Source: Stenotrophomonas maltophilia (GTDB lineage: Bacteria > Pseudomonadota > Gammaproteobacteria > Xanthomonadales > Xanthomonadaceae). Taken from it: 64,000 nt of DNA. Below are positions 15,361-24,563 of the stretch, piece after piece (the first letter of the stretch is position 1; every line of letters begins with the position of its first letter). Location of the stretch: positions 496,001 through 560,000 of the forward strand of contig NZ_NERD01000002.1 in assembly GCF_002799155.1 (NCBI RefSeq), given 5' to 3'. The translations under genes were made by a program, and so were the position numbers. The notes beneath the pieces are model-generated. The model was given only the letters and a program-made list of their open reading frames with translations. It was not told the origin of the DNA and did no database searches.

Positions 15361-17196
15361 ATGCAAGGCGAACAGCGCGCGCGGACAATATTTCTCTGGT
15401 TATGGACGCTGATCACAGCGGCCAAGCTGGTGGTGGCTGCGCGCCTGCCCCTGTTTGTCGACGAGGCGTTCTATTGGCAGGAGGGCCAGCACCTGGCCGC
15501 CGCCTATTCCGACCTGCCAGGGCTGACGGCGTGGCTGGCGCGCCTGGGCGTGGAGATCGGTGGCCATCACGTGCTCGCATTGCGCCTGCCGTTCCTGGCC
15601 ATCGGTGCGCTGCTGCCGTTGCTGGTGGTGCGCATCGCCACGCGCTGGTTCGGCAACGTCGCCGGGTGGCAGGCGGGCAGCCTGACCCTGCTGATGCCGC
15701 TGTCGGCCACCCTGGGCCTGCTGGCCGTACCGGATGTGCCGATGGCGCTGGCGGCGGTGATCTGCCTGCACGCCGGTGCACGCCTGCTGCACAGCGTGGA
15801 TGCGTCGTCGGCGATGAAGCTGGCGCTGGGCCTGCTGATCGGCGCGCTCAGCCACTACCGTTTCATTGGTGTCATCGGTGTCGGCTTCATTGCGTTGCTG
15901 GCGCTGCCGCAGGGCCGCCGCATGCTGGCCGACCCGCGCGTATGGGTGGCGATCGCAGTGGGCGTACTGGCCTGGCTGCCGTTGCTGGCCTGGAATGCGG
16001 ACAACCATGATGCCGGCCTGAAGTTCCAAGTGGTCGAGCGCCACCCGTGGACGTTCGAGTGGGAGGGGCTGTGGTTCCTGGTGATCCAGCCGATGCTGGT
16101 GACGCCGATCCTGTGCATCGCGATGTGGAAGGTCGCCCTGGCGGGTACCCGCAGCGGTGGTGGTGCGCGGGTGCAGTGGCGCTATTTCGGCCTGGTGGGT
16201 GGGGTGTCGACGCTGGGCATCTTCCTGCTGGGCTTCTTCACCGATGTCGAGCGGATCAGTTTCCACTGGCCGTTGCCGGGCTACCTGGCGCTGCTGGTAG
16301 CCGTGCCGGTGGTCCTCAATGGCTGGCCGCGCTGGTTGCGCCGTACCGGCTGGTGGCTGGCGGCTGCAGGTACCGTGCTGGCCTTCGGCTACTACCTGAT
16401 GGCGTCCACGCCGGCACTGCGCGAGCAGATGGCCGGCAGCAAGTATTACCCGCGCAACTTTGCCGGCTGGCAGCCACTGGCCGTGGCGGTGCGCGACGAA
16501 CTGCGGCAGATGCCGCCGGGCACGCGTGTGCTGGCGGGCAACTTCAAGGTCGGTGCCGAACTGGGCTTCCAGCTGGGCAGTGGTGATATCGAGGTGTTGC
16601 CGCATCCGCTCAACGACAAGCATGGGCGGACCGCACAGCTGGCGCAGTGGGGCCTGCTGCACGAGGGCCCGCGCCGCGCGCCGATGCTGCTGGTGCTGTC
16701 GCCCAGCGACCAGCGCTACCGTGAGCTGCTGGCGCGCTATCACGCCATCTGCGAGCAAGTGGGGCCGCTGCCGTCGCCGCGCGTGGTCAGCAGCGATCAT
16801 GGCTTCCAGCGCTTCCTGCTGTTCCGGCTGCCGGTGCAGCGTGCGCAGGGGCCGTGCGTGACGCCGGCGATGGCCTGGCTGGATGCGCCGTCCAACGGCG
16901 AAAAGGTCTCCGGGACGCTCGCCATCAAGGGCTGGGCATTCAAGGATGGCGTCGGGTTGGCGCGCATCGAAGTGCTGGTCGATGGCCGTTCGATCGGTGA
17001 TGCGCGCTACGGGCGCATGTTCGACATCCGCCACACCTGGCCGGACAGCACCGATCCGCAGCATCCGGCGGTGGGCTTCGATGCATCGCTGGATACCACC
17101 ACGCTGGCGCCGGGCCGGCATTGGCTTGGCCTGCGCCTGCACGGGCGCGACGGCAGTGTGGAGCAGTGGCAGGAGCAGCCGTTCGAGGTTCGTTGA
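15361..17196 (+). CDS. GT39/ArnT-like membrane glycosyltransferase with C-terminal beta domain
   Basis: A 611-residue integral membrane protein with about ten hydrophobic segments in the first 350 residues. The first periplasmic loop carries the acidic motif FVDEAFYWQEGQHLAAAYSDLPG typical of the PMT/ArnT superfamily that uses polyprenyl-phosphate sugars. The last 110 residues (from about PAMAWLDAPSNGEKV) look like an added Ig-like beta-sandwich, which is unusual for the family. Sugar and acceptor cannot be told from sequence. It is divergent from moxR and stands alone. Confidence 0.82.
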   Translation: MQGEQRARTIFLWLWTLITAAKLVVAARLPLFVDEAFYWQEGQHLAAAYSDLPGLTAWLARLGVEIGGHHVLALRLPFLAIGALLPLLVVRIATRWFGNVAGWQAGSLTLLMPLSATLGLLAVPDVPMALAAVICLHAGARLLHSVDASSAMKLALGLLIGALSHYRFIGVIGVGFIALLALPQGRRMLADPRVWVAIAVGVLAWLPLLAWNADNHDAGLKFQVVERHPWTFEWEGLWFLVIQPMLVTPILCIAMWKVALAGTRSGGGARVQWRYFGLVGGVSTLGIFLLGFFTDVERISFHWPLPGYLALLVAVPVVLNGWPRWLRRTGWWLAAAGTVLAFGYYLMASTPALREQMAGSKYYPRNFAGWQPLAVAVRDELRQMPPGTRVLAGNFKVGAELGFQLGSGDIEVLPHPLNDKHGRTAQLAQWGLLHEGPRRAPMLLVLSPSDQRYRELLARYHAICEQVGPLPSPRVVSSDHGFQRFLLFRLPVQRAQGPCVTPAMAWLDAPSNGEKVSGTLAIKGWAFKDGVGLARIEVLVDGRSIGDARYGRMFDIRHTWPDSTDPQHPAVGFDASLDTTTLAPGRHWLGLRLHGRDGSVEQWQEQPFEVR

Positions 17197-17212
17197 GTCC
17201 TGCTGTGGTGGA

Positions 17213-17229
17213 GTCGAGCCATGCTCGAC
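17213..17229. repeat. SMAG-like palindrome
   Basis: GTCGAGC-CAT-GCTCGAC, perfect, 17 bp after the glycosyltransferase stop; the same core occurs at 24475-24491. Confidence 0.65.
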
Positions 17230-17310
17230 TGCTTCTGTTCCGGAGGGCAGGGGCCAGCAAAAGCAACCGTGGCTCGACTCTGCCGTTCGGGGCGGCGCGA
17301 ATCCCGCTGT

Positions 17311-17880
17311 TCAGGGCACGGCGAACCCCGCCTGGCGCAGCAGGCCGCACAGCGCGATCAGCGGCAGGCCGACCAGCGCGGTCGGGTCGCGGTTGTCGAT
17401 CGCCTCGAACAGGCTGATGCCCAGGCCCTCGCACTTGAAGCTGCCGGCGCAGTCCAGCGGCTGCTCGGCCGCGACGTAGCGGGTGATCTCCTGCGGGTCC
17501 AGCGCGCGGAAGCGCACTTCGGTCAGGTCCAGGGCGGCGAGGCATTCTCCATCACGCCTGAGACTGATCGCTGTGTGAAAGCGCACCGTCTGCCCGGACA
17601 TCGCCATCAGCTGCGCACAGGCCGCATCGACGGTGCCGGGCTTGCCCAGCGGCTGGCCGTTCAGGTCCGCCACCTGGTCCGAGCCGATTACCCAGGCACC
17701 CGGGTAGCGGGCGGCCACTTCGGCGGCCTTGGCGGCGGCCAGGCGCGTGGCCAGGGCCAGCGGAATCTCGGCGCCCAGAGGGGTTTCATCCACGTCCGGG
17801 CGTGCACAGTCGAAGGGCAGGCCCAGCCGTTCCAGCAGTTCGCGACGGTAGCGGGAGGTGGAGGCCAGGACCAGTGGCAT
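17311..17880 (-). CDS. yceF: Maf-like nucleotide pyrophosphatase (YceF type)
   Basis: A 189-residue Maf/YceF protein. The start MPLVLASTSRYRRELLERLGLPF carries the S-T-S-x-x-R signature, followed by DVDETPLG, VIGSDQVADLNG and CAGSFKCEG, with LEA-type ISLFEAIDNRDPTALVGLPL near the end. YceF-type members hydrolyse m7GTP; housekeeping of modified nucleotides is inferred. I start at the ATG at 17880; a longer frame to 17922 lacks family similarity. It is divergent from yceD, the usual neighbour in gammaproteobacteria. Confidence 0.93.
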   Translation of the reverse strand: MPLVLASTSRYRRELLERLGLPFDCARPDVDETPLGAEIPLALATRLAAAKAAEVAARYPGAWVIGSDQVADLNGQPLGKPGTVDAACAQLMAMSGQTVRFHTAISLRRDGECLAALDLTEVRFRALDPQEITRYVAAEQPLDCAGSFKCEGLGISLFEAIDNRDPTALVGLPLIALCGLLRQAGFAVP

Positions 17881-17993
17881 GCGACAATACCGGGGCAGGG
17901 CACGGCAGTCTGGCCCCTTCACGACGCCAGCGGCAAGCCCTGTATGGCGGGCATTTGACAGCGGACGACGCGATCCTTAGTATTCAGCGGCTT

Positions 17994-18503
17994 ATGTCCG
18001 CGAACGTGCCCGAAACGCTGGATGCCTGGCGGATGGTTGTAGCGCGAAGGCGCTTCGACGGTCAGGTCTCCCTGGCTGAATTGACCCGCCTGCAGGGGTT
18101 GGTCGCAGATACCGACGGCGAGTGTGCCTACTCGCTTGAATTCGGTCGCGACGACGTCTTGCGGGTATCCTATGTGGAACTGACCATCGACACCGCGTTG
18201 CCGCTGACCTGTCAGCGCAGCATGCAGCGATTCCTGTTGCCGGTGAAGGTGACCCAGAGGCTTGGCCTGATCCGCGACGAGGACGAGGAATCGTCCCTGC
18301 CGGAGGAATACGAGGCGTTGCTGGTGCCCGAAGACGGCCAGCTCCGCCCGCTGGACCTGGTCGAGGACGAGTTGGTGCTGGCGGTGCCTGTGGTGCCGCT
18401 GTCGCCCGACGGTGAGGCAGTCGACAAGGACTGGGCGCCGAGCGAAGAAGAAACGAAGAAGGCCAACCCGTTTGCGGCGTTGGCAGCACTGAAGAAACAA
18501 TAG
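17994..18503 (+). CDS. yceD: YceD/DUF177 protein
   Basis: A 169-residue acidic protein of the DUF177 family, conserved next to rpmF. It contains a two-part CxxC-less core ending [38 protein letters not shown], where [12 protein letters not shown] is the family signature. The family has been implicated in 23S rRNA metabolism. I start at ATG 17994 ([10 protein letters not shown]); upstream frame extensions overlap the maf gene in antisense. Confidence 0.93.
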   Translation: MSANVPETLDAWRMVVARRRFDGQVSLAELTRLQGLVADTDGECAYSLEFGRDDVLRVSYVELTIDTALPLTCQRSMQRFLLPVKVTQRLGLIRDEDEESSLPEEYEALLVPEDGQLRPLDLVEDELVLAVPVVPLSPDGEAVDKDWAPSEEETKKANPFAALAALKKQ

Positions 18504-18610
18504 CAGCCGGATTGTCGTCGGCGGCTGCGGCGAAAGCGAAAGTGTGCTGGGCGCTGGCGTCCTGCGCGACGATACGACGAAGCAAATCGAACCGAGTTTG
18601 GAGCAATCCC

Positions 18611-18805
18611 ATGGCTGTGCAGAAATCCCGTGTCACCCCGTCCCGCCGCGGCATGCGTCGTGCCCATGACGCCCTGAGCGCCAAGCAGCTGTCGACCGAC
18701 CCGACCACCGGCGAAGTGCACCTGCGTCACCACATCACTGCCGATGGTTTCTACCGCGGCAAGAAGGTCATCCAGACCAAGACCTCGGCCGTCGAAGAAG
18801 ATTGA
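18611..18805 (+). CDS. rpmF: 50S ribosomal protein L32
   Basis: A 64-residue basic protein [20 protein letters not shown]..., the L32 pattern; the C-terminal half [15 protein letters not shown] lacks the zinc cysteines found in some bacteria. GGAG lies 7 bases before the ATG. A GC-rich terminator follows at 18815. Confidence 0.97.
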   Translation: MAVQKSRVTPSRRGMRRAHDALSAKQLSTDPTTGEVHLRHHITADGFYRGKKVIQTKTSAVEED

Positions 18806-18814
18806 TGTGCCGGG

Positions 18815-18845
18815 AAGGCCGCTGCCTCCGGGCAGCGGCCTTTGC
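18815..18845 (+). terminator. Terminator or attenuator after rpmF
   Basis: Perfect 12-bp stem AAGGCCGCTGCC / GGCAGCGGCCTT with a TCCG loop, then TTTG. It may separate ribosomal protein from fatty-acid gene expression, with partial read-through into fabH. Confidence 0.75.
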
Positions 18846-18896
18846 CTTCTTTCCCGGGTGTGCCGGTGATCGGCGGCCCGCGCAACAGGAAACATG

Positions 18897-19874
18897 ATGA
18901 GCAAGCGGATCTATTCGAGGATCGCGGGCACCGGTAGCTATTTGCCGGAAAAAGTCCTGACCAACGCCGACCTGGAAAAAATGGTCGAAACCTCGGATGA
19001 GTGGATCCAGTCGCGCACCGGAATTCGTGAACGGCACATCGCGGCCGAAGGCGAAACCACCAGCGACCTTGGCTACAACGCCGCCCTGCGCGCGCTTGAA
19101 GCCGCAGGCATCGATGCCTCGCAGCTCGACATGATCGTGGTCGGCACGACCACCCCTGATCTCATTTTCCCGTCCACCGCGTGCCTGATCCAGGCCAAGC
19201 TCGGTGTGGCCGGGTGCCCCGCCTTCGACGTCAACGCAGCCTGTTCGGGCTTCGTGTTCGCGCTGGGCGTGGCCGACAAGTTCATCCGTTCCGGCGACTG
19301 CAGGCACGTGCTGGTGATCGGCACCGAAACGTTGACCCGCATGGTCGACTGGAACGATCGCACCACCTGCGTGCTGTTCGGTGATGGCGCTGGCGCTGTC
19401 GTGCTGAAGGCCGACGAAGAGACCGGCATCCTCAGCACCCACCTGCATGCCGATGGCAGCAAGAAGGAGCTGCTGTGGAACCCGGTCGGCGTTTCGACCG
19501 GCTTCAAGGACGGCGCCAACGGTGGTGGCACCATCAACATGAAGGGCAACGACGTGTTCAAGTACGCCGTCAAGGCGCTGGACTCGGTCGTGGACGAGAC
19601 CCTGGCCGCCAACGGCCTGGACAAGTCCGACCTGGATTGGCTGATCCCGCACCAGGCCAACCTGCGCATCATCGAAGCGACCGCCAAGCGGCTGGACATG
19701 TCGATGGACCAGGTCGTGGTGACCGTCGACAAGCACGGCAATACTTCGTCCGGCTCGGTGCCTCTGGCACTGGATGCCGCCGTGCGTTCGGGCAAGGTCG
19801 AACGTGGCCAGCTGTTGCTGCTGGAAGCCTTTGGCGGCGGCTTCACCTGGGGTTCGGCCCTGTTGCGCTATTGA
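18897..19874 (+). CDS. fabH: Beta-ketoacyl-ACP synthase III
   Basis: A 325-residue KAS III that starts fatty-acid chains by condensing acyl-CoA with malonyl-ACP. The catalytic triad is C116 (NAACSGF), H252 (IPHQAN) and N282 (HGNTSSG). I prefer the second of two adjacent ATGs (18897) because AGGAA is five bases away; 18894 would add one Met. plsX, usually found between rpmF and fabH in many proteobacteria, is not here. A strong stem-loop follows at 19906. Confidence 0.97.
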   Translation: MSKRIYSRIAGTGSYLPEKVLTNADLEKMVETSDEWIQSRTGIRERHIAAEGETTSDLGYNAALRALEAAGIDASQLDMIVVGTTTPDLIFPSTACLIQAKLGVAGCPAFDVNAACSGFVFALGVADKFIRSGDCRHVLVIGTETLTRMVDWNDRTTCVLFGDGAGAVVLKADEETGILSTHLHADGSKKELLWNPVGVSTGFKDGANGGGTINMKGNDVFKYAVKALDSVVDETLAANGLDKSDLDWLIPHQANLRIIEATAKRLDMSMDQVVVTVDKHGNTSSGSVPLALDAAVRSGKVERGQLLLLEAFGGGFTWGSALLRY

Positions 19875-19905
19875 TAGTGCAAGTTACGACAATGTGAAGC
19901 TTTGT

Positions 19906-19932
19906 CGTTGCGGCCCCTTTGGGGCCGCAACG
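19906..19932 (+). terminator. GC-rich stem-loop after fabH
   Basis: Perfect 12-bp arms CGTTGCGGCCCC / GGGGCCGCAACG with a TTT loop. There is no clear U-tract, so it may be an mRNA stabiliser or weak attenuator more than a full terminator. Confidence 0.55.
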
Positions 19933-19951
19933 CGTTTGAGGAGGACCTGTC

Positions 19952-20734
19952 ATGGTTGAGCCCATCGTCATCGAAGGGCAGCGTGCCTGGCTGAAGCAGT
20001 ACGGCAAGGGAAGCCGAGCATTGGCCCTGGGCCTGCTCAATTTCGTCGCCCGCCGTTTCCATCTCGATGCCCTGCGCCCGCCACCGCATCGCGGCGGCGA
20101 CGCCGCACGCGCAACCGAAGCCCGCCGCCTGGGGGAACTGCAGGCACAGGGCGTGAACGTGCCTGGCGTACTGGGCACCGGCCATGCCGCGCTGGTGATC
20201 GGCGACAACGGCAGCTCGTTCAATACCTGCCTGCGTGAAGCCGATGAGGCCGGTCGCGATCGGCTGGTGATGGCGGCAATGCAGGCCATTGCTGAAGCGC
20301 ATGCCCGCGGTGCCTATTTCGGGCAGCCGTTGCCGCGCAACCTCACCTGGGACGGCGAGAAGGTCGGTTTCATCGACTTCGAGGAAGATCCGCTGGAAGT
20401 GATGGATCTGTCCGAAGCGCAGGCCCGCGACTGGCTGATGTTCGGCTATGGCGTGGCCAAGTACTACGCAGACCGCCCTGAGCGTCTGCAGGGGATGATG
20501 GCCGAAGCGATGGGCGACGTTCAGGCGCCGGTGCGCGAGCACGTGCATGCGGTCAGTGGCCGCCTGCGCAGCCTGGCCAGAGTGTGCATGAAGCTGGGCC
20601 GTTCGGCGCGCGCGCTGGCCCATTCGATCTTCATCACCCATGGCGCCAGTACTGCAGGCGTTCTGATGCTGCTGGGCCTGTGCGTGGATTTCCTCGCCGA
20701 CGGCGATCTGGACGTCCTGCAGCTGTTCTGCTGA
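19952..20734 (+). CDS. Protein-kinase-fold protein inside the fab cluster
   Basis: A 260-residue protein not among the standard fab genes. Motifs resemble the atypical kinase/LPS-kinase fold: K15 (AWLKQY) as a possible ATP-binding Lys, E57 (TEARRL) as its ion-pair partner, a catalytic-loop-like H117...N130 (AHARGAYFGQPLPRN), and D142 in GFIDFEED, equivalent to the metal-binding Asp. The usual loop Asp (HxD) is not evident. One hydrophobic segment lies at about 233-249. AGGAGG stands 7 bases before ATG 19952. The position between fabH and fabD suggests a link to lipid or envelope metabolism, for example a lipid kinase; this is inference. Confidence 0.7.
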   Translation: MVEPIVIEGQRAWLKQYGKGSRALALGLLNFVARRFHLDALRPPPHRGGDAARATEARRLGELQAQGVNVPGVLGTGHAALVIGDNGSSFNTCLREADEAGRDRLVMAAMQAIAEAHARGAYFGQPLPRNLTWDGEKVGFIDFEEDPLEVMDLSEAQARDWLMFGYGVAKYYADRPERLQGMMAEAMGDVQAPVREHVHAVSGRLRSLARVCMKLGRSARALAHSIFITHGASTAGVLMLLGLCVDFLADGDLDVLQLFC

Positions 20735-20743
20735 TGGCTGATA

Positions 20744-20784
20744 GGGGTCAGATCCCTTTTCCTGCTGAAAAGGGATCTGACCCC
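20744..20784. repeat. 17-bp perfect inverted repeat
   Basis: Arms 20744-20760 (GGGGTCAGATCCCTTTT) and 20768-20784 around CCTGCTG. This is a long-stem element with T/A runs at the loop side; a second long element of similar architecture occurs at 48579. It may terminate transcription between the kinase-like gene and fabD. Confidence 0.8.
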
Positions 20785-20894
20785 GTTGCGCTTGCCCGGC
20801 CGCCCACCATACGCGTGCATACGCGCACGTACAGACGACACGGCATGTTCCCCCTTATGATGGCCCGCTTCGATTGCAACAAGCGGATGACCGC

Positions 20895-21839
20895 GTGACC
20901 GTATCCACCCTCGCTTTTGTCTTCCCCGGCCAGGGCTCGCAGTCTGTGGGCATGGTGGCCGAGCTGGCCGAACTGCACCCGCAGGTGCGTGAAGCCTTCA
21001 CCGAGGCATCCGATGGTGCCGGCGTCGACCTGTGGGCGCTGTCCCAGGGTGGCCCGGAGGAAATGCTCAACCGTACCGAATACACCCAGCCGGCCCTGCT
21101 GGCCGCCAGCATCGGCGTGTGGCGCGCCTGGAGCGCCGTGGGCGGTCCGCGCCCGTCGGTGCTGGCCGGCCACAGCCTGGGCGAGTACACCGCCCTGGTC
21201 GCCGCGGGCGCATTGAGCCTGCATGACGGTGCGCACCTGGTGCGCCTGCGCGGCCAGCTGATGCAGGACGCCGCACCGGCCGGTGTCGGTGCCATGGCCG
21301 CCGTGCTCGGCGCCGAGGACCAGTTGGTGCTGGACGTCTGTGCTGAAGCGGCAGGCAGCCAGGTGGTGGTGCCGGCCAACTTCAATTCGCCGGGCCAGAT
21401 CGTGATCGGTGGCGACGCCGACGCCGTTGACCGTGCGCTGGCGCTGCTGGCCGAAAAGGGCGTGCGCAAGGCGGTCAAGCTGGCCGTGAGCGTGCCCTCG
21501 CACACCCCGTTGATGCGCGAAGCCGCCAACCGCCTGGCCGAAGTGATGGCCGGCCTGGCCTGGCAGGCGCCGCAGCTGCCGGTGGTGCAGAACGTCGACG
21601 CCAAGGTGCATGACGGCATTGACGCGATCCGTACCGCGCTGGTGCAGCAGCTGTACCAGCCGGTGCAGTGGACCGGATGCGTACAGGCGCTGGCCGGCCG
21701 TGGCGTCACCCAGATCGCCGAGTGCGGCCCGGGCAAGGTGCTGACCGGCCTGGTCAAGCGCATCGACAAGGCCATCGACGGCCGTTCACTGGCCACTCCG
21801 GGCGACTTCGAAGCTGCCCGCGAGGCATGGTCGGCCTGA
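20895..21839 (+). CDS. fabD: Malonyl-CoA:ACP transacylase
   Basis: A 314-residue FabD. The nucleophile S94 is in AGHSLGEY, with R119 (RLRGQLMQ) binding the malonyl carboxylate and H203 (VPSHTPLM) as base; QPALLAAS and GPGKVLTGL are conserved. I start at GTG 20895 (TVSTLAFVFPGQGSQ); the TTG upstream has no family support. It supplies malonyl-ACP to FabH and FabF. Confidence 0.96.
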   Translation: MTVSTLAFVFPGQGSQSVGMVAELAELHPQVREAFTEASDGAGVDLWALSQGGPEEMLNRTEYTQPALLAASIGVWRAWSAVGGPRPSVLAGHSLGEYTALVAAGALSLHDGAHLVRLRGQLMQDAAPAGVGAMAAVLGAEDQLVLDVCAEAAGSQVVVPANFNSPGQIVIGGDADAVDRALALLAEKGVRKAVKLAVSVPSHTPLMREAANRLAEVMAGLAWQAPQLPVVQNVDAKVHDGIDAIRTALVQQLYQPVQWTGCVQALAGRGVTQIAECGPGKVLTGLVKRIDKAIDGRSLATPGDFEAAREAWSA

Positions 21840-21921
21840 TACCCCCTGTTCCTGCCGCCCGTGCCGGTGGCCGCTGCAAGCGGCACGGGTGCGGCGGCCG
21901 TCCCAGCCTGAGGAAAACATC

Positions 21922-22665
21922 ATGAGCAAGCCCCTGCAGGGTGAAATCGCACTGGTCACCGGCGCCAGCCGTGGCATTGGTGCCGCCACTGCCGATCTGC
22001 TGGCCGCCCAGGGCGCCACCGTCATCGGCACCGCCACCACCGAATCCGGCGCTGCCGCGATCGGTGAGCGCCTGGCCGCCCACGGCGGTCACGGCCGCGC
22101 GCTGAACGTCACCGACGCCGCCGCGCTGGACAGCGTGCTCGATGGCATCGCCAAGGAATTCGGCCCGATCTCGATCCTGGTCAACAACGCCGGCATCACC
22201 CGCGACAACCTGCTGATGCGCATGAAGGACGAGGACTGGGCGTCGATCATCGACACCAACCTGACCAGCGTGTTCCGCACCAGCAAGGCGGTGATGCGCG
22301 GCATGATGAAGGCGCGCAAGGGCCGCATCATCAACATCGCATCGGTGGTGGGCGTGACCGGCAATGCCGGCCAGGCCAACTACGCTGCGGCCAAGGCCGG
22401 CATCATCGGCTTCAGCAAGTCGCTGGCCAAGGAAATCGGTTCGCGCGGTGTCACCGTCAATGTTGTCGCACCCGGCTTCATCGACACCGACATGACCAAG
22501 GCGTTGCCGGAAGAAGCGCGTACCGCGCTGATCAACGACATCGCCCTCGAACGCCTGGGTTCGCCGGAAGACATCGCCCATGCGGTGGCCTTCTTGGCCG
22601 GACCGGCTGCCGGCTACATCACCGGCGAAACCCTCCATGTGAACGGCGGCATGTACATGCCGTAA
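21922..22665 (+). CDS. fabG: 3-oxoacyl-ACP reductase
   Basis: A 247-residue classical SDR. The NADP-binding motif TGASRGIG (13-20), NNAG (88-91), and catalytic S141, Y154 and K158 are all present. The end TGETLHVNGGMYM is FabG-like. GAGGAAAA precedes the ATG at 21922. It reduces beta-ketoacyl-ACP in each elongation round. Confidence 0.97.
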   Translation: MSKPLQGEIALVTGASRGIGAATADLLAAQGATVIGTATTESGAAAIGERLAAHGGHGRALNVTDAAALDSVLDGIAKEFGPISILVNNAGITRDNLLMRMKDEDWASIIDTNLTSVFRTSKAVMRGMMKARKGRIINIASVVGVTGNAGQANYAAAKAGIIGFSKSLAKEIGSRGVTVNVVAPGFIDTDMTKALPEEARTALINDIALERLGSPEDIAHAVAFLAGPAAGYITGETLHVNGGMYMP

Positions 22666-22817
22666 GCAAGGGGCGCAGGGATTGCGCCGCAAGTGGTTGA
22701 TCTGCGAGGGTTTTTGCTGCAATGCAAGGCCGCGTCGGTTTCCACTACACTATCCCACGGCCATCGCCTTTGATGGCGACCACTTTTGAACCACAACTCC
22801 ATCTGGAGCGAGATCCC

Positions 22818-23057
22818 ATGAGCACCATCGAAGAACGCGTCAAGAAAATCGTCGTCGAACAGCTTGGCGTCAAGGAAGAAGAAGTCACCAACAGCGCATC
22901 GTTCGTCGATGACCTGGGCGCTGACTCGCTGGACACCGTTGAGCTGGTGATGGCCCTGGAAGAAGAATTCGAGTGCGAGATCCCGGACGAAGAAGCCGAG
23001 AAGATCAGCACCGTGCAGGCCGCCATCGACTACATCAAGGCCCACGTCAAGGCCTGA
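22818..23057 (+). CDS. acpP: Acyl carrier protein
   Basis: A 79-residue acidic ACP. The phosphopantetheine site is S37 in [19 protein letters not shown]. The start is ATG 22818 ([10 protein letters not shown]); the 150-bp gap after fabG is enough for a separate promoter, usual for this highly expressed gene, but I could not place a convincing one. Confidence 0.98.
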   Translation: MSTIEERVKKIVVEQLGVKEEEVTNSASFVDDLGADSLDTVELVMALEEEFECEIPDEEAEKISTVQAAIDYIKAHVKA

Positions 23058-23109
23058 TGTCAGACGGCAGTGCGCGCGCGGGCCACGCTCGCCGCGCACC
23101 GCACCCCAT

Positions 23110-23129
23110 GGGGCCGCTGTTGCGGCCCC
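23110..23129 (+). terminator. Stem-loop after acpP
   Basis: GGGGCCGC-TGTT-GCGGCCCC followed by GTGTGTTTG. It is an imperfect terminator or a 3' stabiliser for the abundant acpP message; fabF begins 70 bp later. Confidence 0.55.
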
Positions 23130-23199
23130 GTGTGTTTGAGCATCACACCGAAGCAAACCGAGTTGCCCGTTGAAATCATCCGGGCCAGGAGAATCAGCA

Positions 23200-24462
23200 A
23201 TGAAGCGTCGCGTCGTCGTAACCGGCCTGGGTATCGTCTCGCCGTTGGGCAATGATCTGGCCAGCAGCTGGGAAGGCATCACCCAGGGTCGTTCGGGCAT
23301 CGGTCCGCTGACCAACGTTTCTGATGCCTATCTGGATCGGTTCACCACCAAGATTGCAGGTGAGGTCAAGGGATTCGACATCACCGCCGACAATGAACTG
23401 TTCGGCAAGTTCCGGGTCAGCGGCAAGGATGCCAAGAAGATGGACCCGTTCATCCATTACGGCCTCGGTGCCTCGTTCATGGCCCTGCATGACTCGGGCC
23501 TGGAAATCACCGACGCCAATGCCGATCGCATCGGCGCCATTGTTGGCGCCGGCATCGGCGGCCTGCTCGGCATCGAAGAGCAGACCATCGAGTTCCACGA
23601 GGGCAAGAAGATCTCGCCCTTCTACGTGCCCAAGACCATCATCAACATGCTGCCGGGCCAGCTGAGCATCATCACCGGCCTGAAGGGCCCGTCGTTCTCG
23701 GCGGTGTCGGCGTGCGCGACCTCGAACCATTCGATCGGTACCGCGATGCGCATGATCCAGTACGGCGATGCCGACGTGATGGTGGTCGGCGGTGCCGAGC
23801 GTGGCTCCTCGCCGACCGCGGTGGGCGGATTCTGCGCGATGAAGGCCATGAGCACCCGCAATGACGCTCCGGAACAGGCTTCGCGCCCGTGGGACAAGGA
23901 CCGCGACGGCTTCGTGCTGGGCGACGGTGCCGGCATCCTGATCCTGGAAGAGTACGAGCATGCCAAGGCGCGCGGCGCGAAGATCTACTGCGAACTGGCC
24001 GGCTTCGGTGCCAGCTCCGACGCGTACCACATGACCGCACCGAGCGAGAACGGCGAAGGCGCCGCCCGCTGCATGGTCATGGCCATGAAGGACGCCGGTG
24101 TCACCCCGGAACAGGTCGGTTACCTCAACGCGCACGGCACCTCCACGCCGCTGGGCGACCTGGGCGAGACCATGGCGATGAAGACCGCCTTCGGCGACCA
24201 CGCCTACAAGATGATGGTCAGCTCCACCAAGTCGATGACCGGCCACCTGCTGGGCGCTGCCGGCGGCGTGGAAGCGATCTTCTCGGTGATGGCGCTGCAG
24301 GACAACGTCATTCCGCCGACCATCAACCTGCAGCAGCCGGGCGAAGGCTGCGACCTGGACTACGTGCCCAATGAAGCACGCCAGGCCAAGGTCGACGTGG
24401 TGATGTCCAATGGCTTCGGTTTTGGCGGCACCAACGGCACGCTGATCTTCAAGCGCGTCTGA
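23200..24462 (+). CDS. fabF: Beta-ketoacyl-ACP synthase II
   Basis: A 420-residue KAS II. The catalytic residues are C172 (VSACATSNH), H312 ([11 protein letters not shown]) and H349 with K344 ([14 protein letters not shown]). The start is ATG 23200 after CCAGGAGAATC; the in-frame TTG at 23170 is rejected. It elongates acyl-ACP and helps set membrane fluidity. Confidence 0.97.
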   Translation: MKRRVVVTGLGIVSPLGNDLASSWEGITQGRSGIGPLTNVSDAYLDRFTTKIAGEVKGFDITADNELFGKFRVSGKDAKKMDPFIHYGLGASFMALHDSGLEITDANADRIGAIVGAGIGGLLGIEEQTIEFHEGKKISPFYVPKTIINMLPGQLSIITGLKGPSFSAVSACATSNHSIGTAMRMIQYGDADVMVVGGAERGSSPTAVGGFCAMKAMSTRNDAPEQASRPWDKDRDGFVLGDGAGILILEEYEHAKARGAKIYCELAGFGASSDAYHMTAPSENGEGAARCMVMAMKDAGVTPEQVGYLNAHGTSTPLGDLGETMAMKTAFGDHAYKMMVSSTKSMTGHLLGAAGGVEAIFSVMALQDNVIPPTINLQQPGEGCDLDYVPNEARQAKVDVVMSNGFGFGGTNGTLIFKRV

Positions 24463-24472
24463 CCGAGTTGTA

Positions 24473-24493
24473 CAGTCGAGCCATGCTCGACTG
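24473..24493. repeat. SMAG-like palindrome
   Basis: CAGTCGAGC-CAT-GCTCGACTG, perfect 9-bp arms. It is followed by two further small hairpins, GTGCG-TTA-CGCAC (24498-24510) and GCCGCC-GCAA-GGCGGC (24516-24531), in the fabF-pabB gap. Confidence 0.65.
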
Positions 24494-24563
24494 AACGTGC
24501 GTTACGCACGAGGAGGCCGCCGCAAGGCGGCTTCCGTGCATCTGAACCCCTGAGCTGGCTGCC

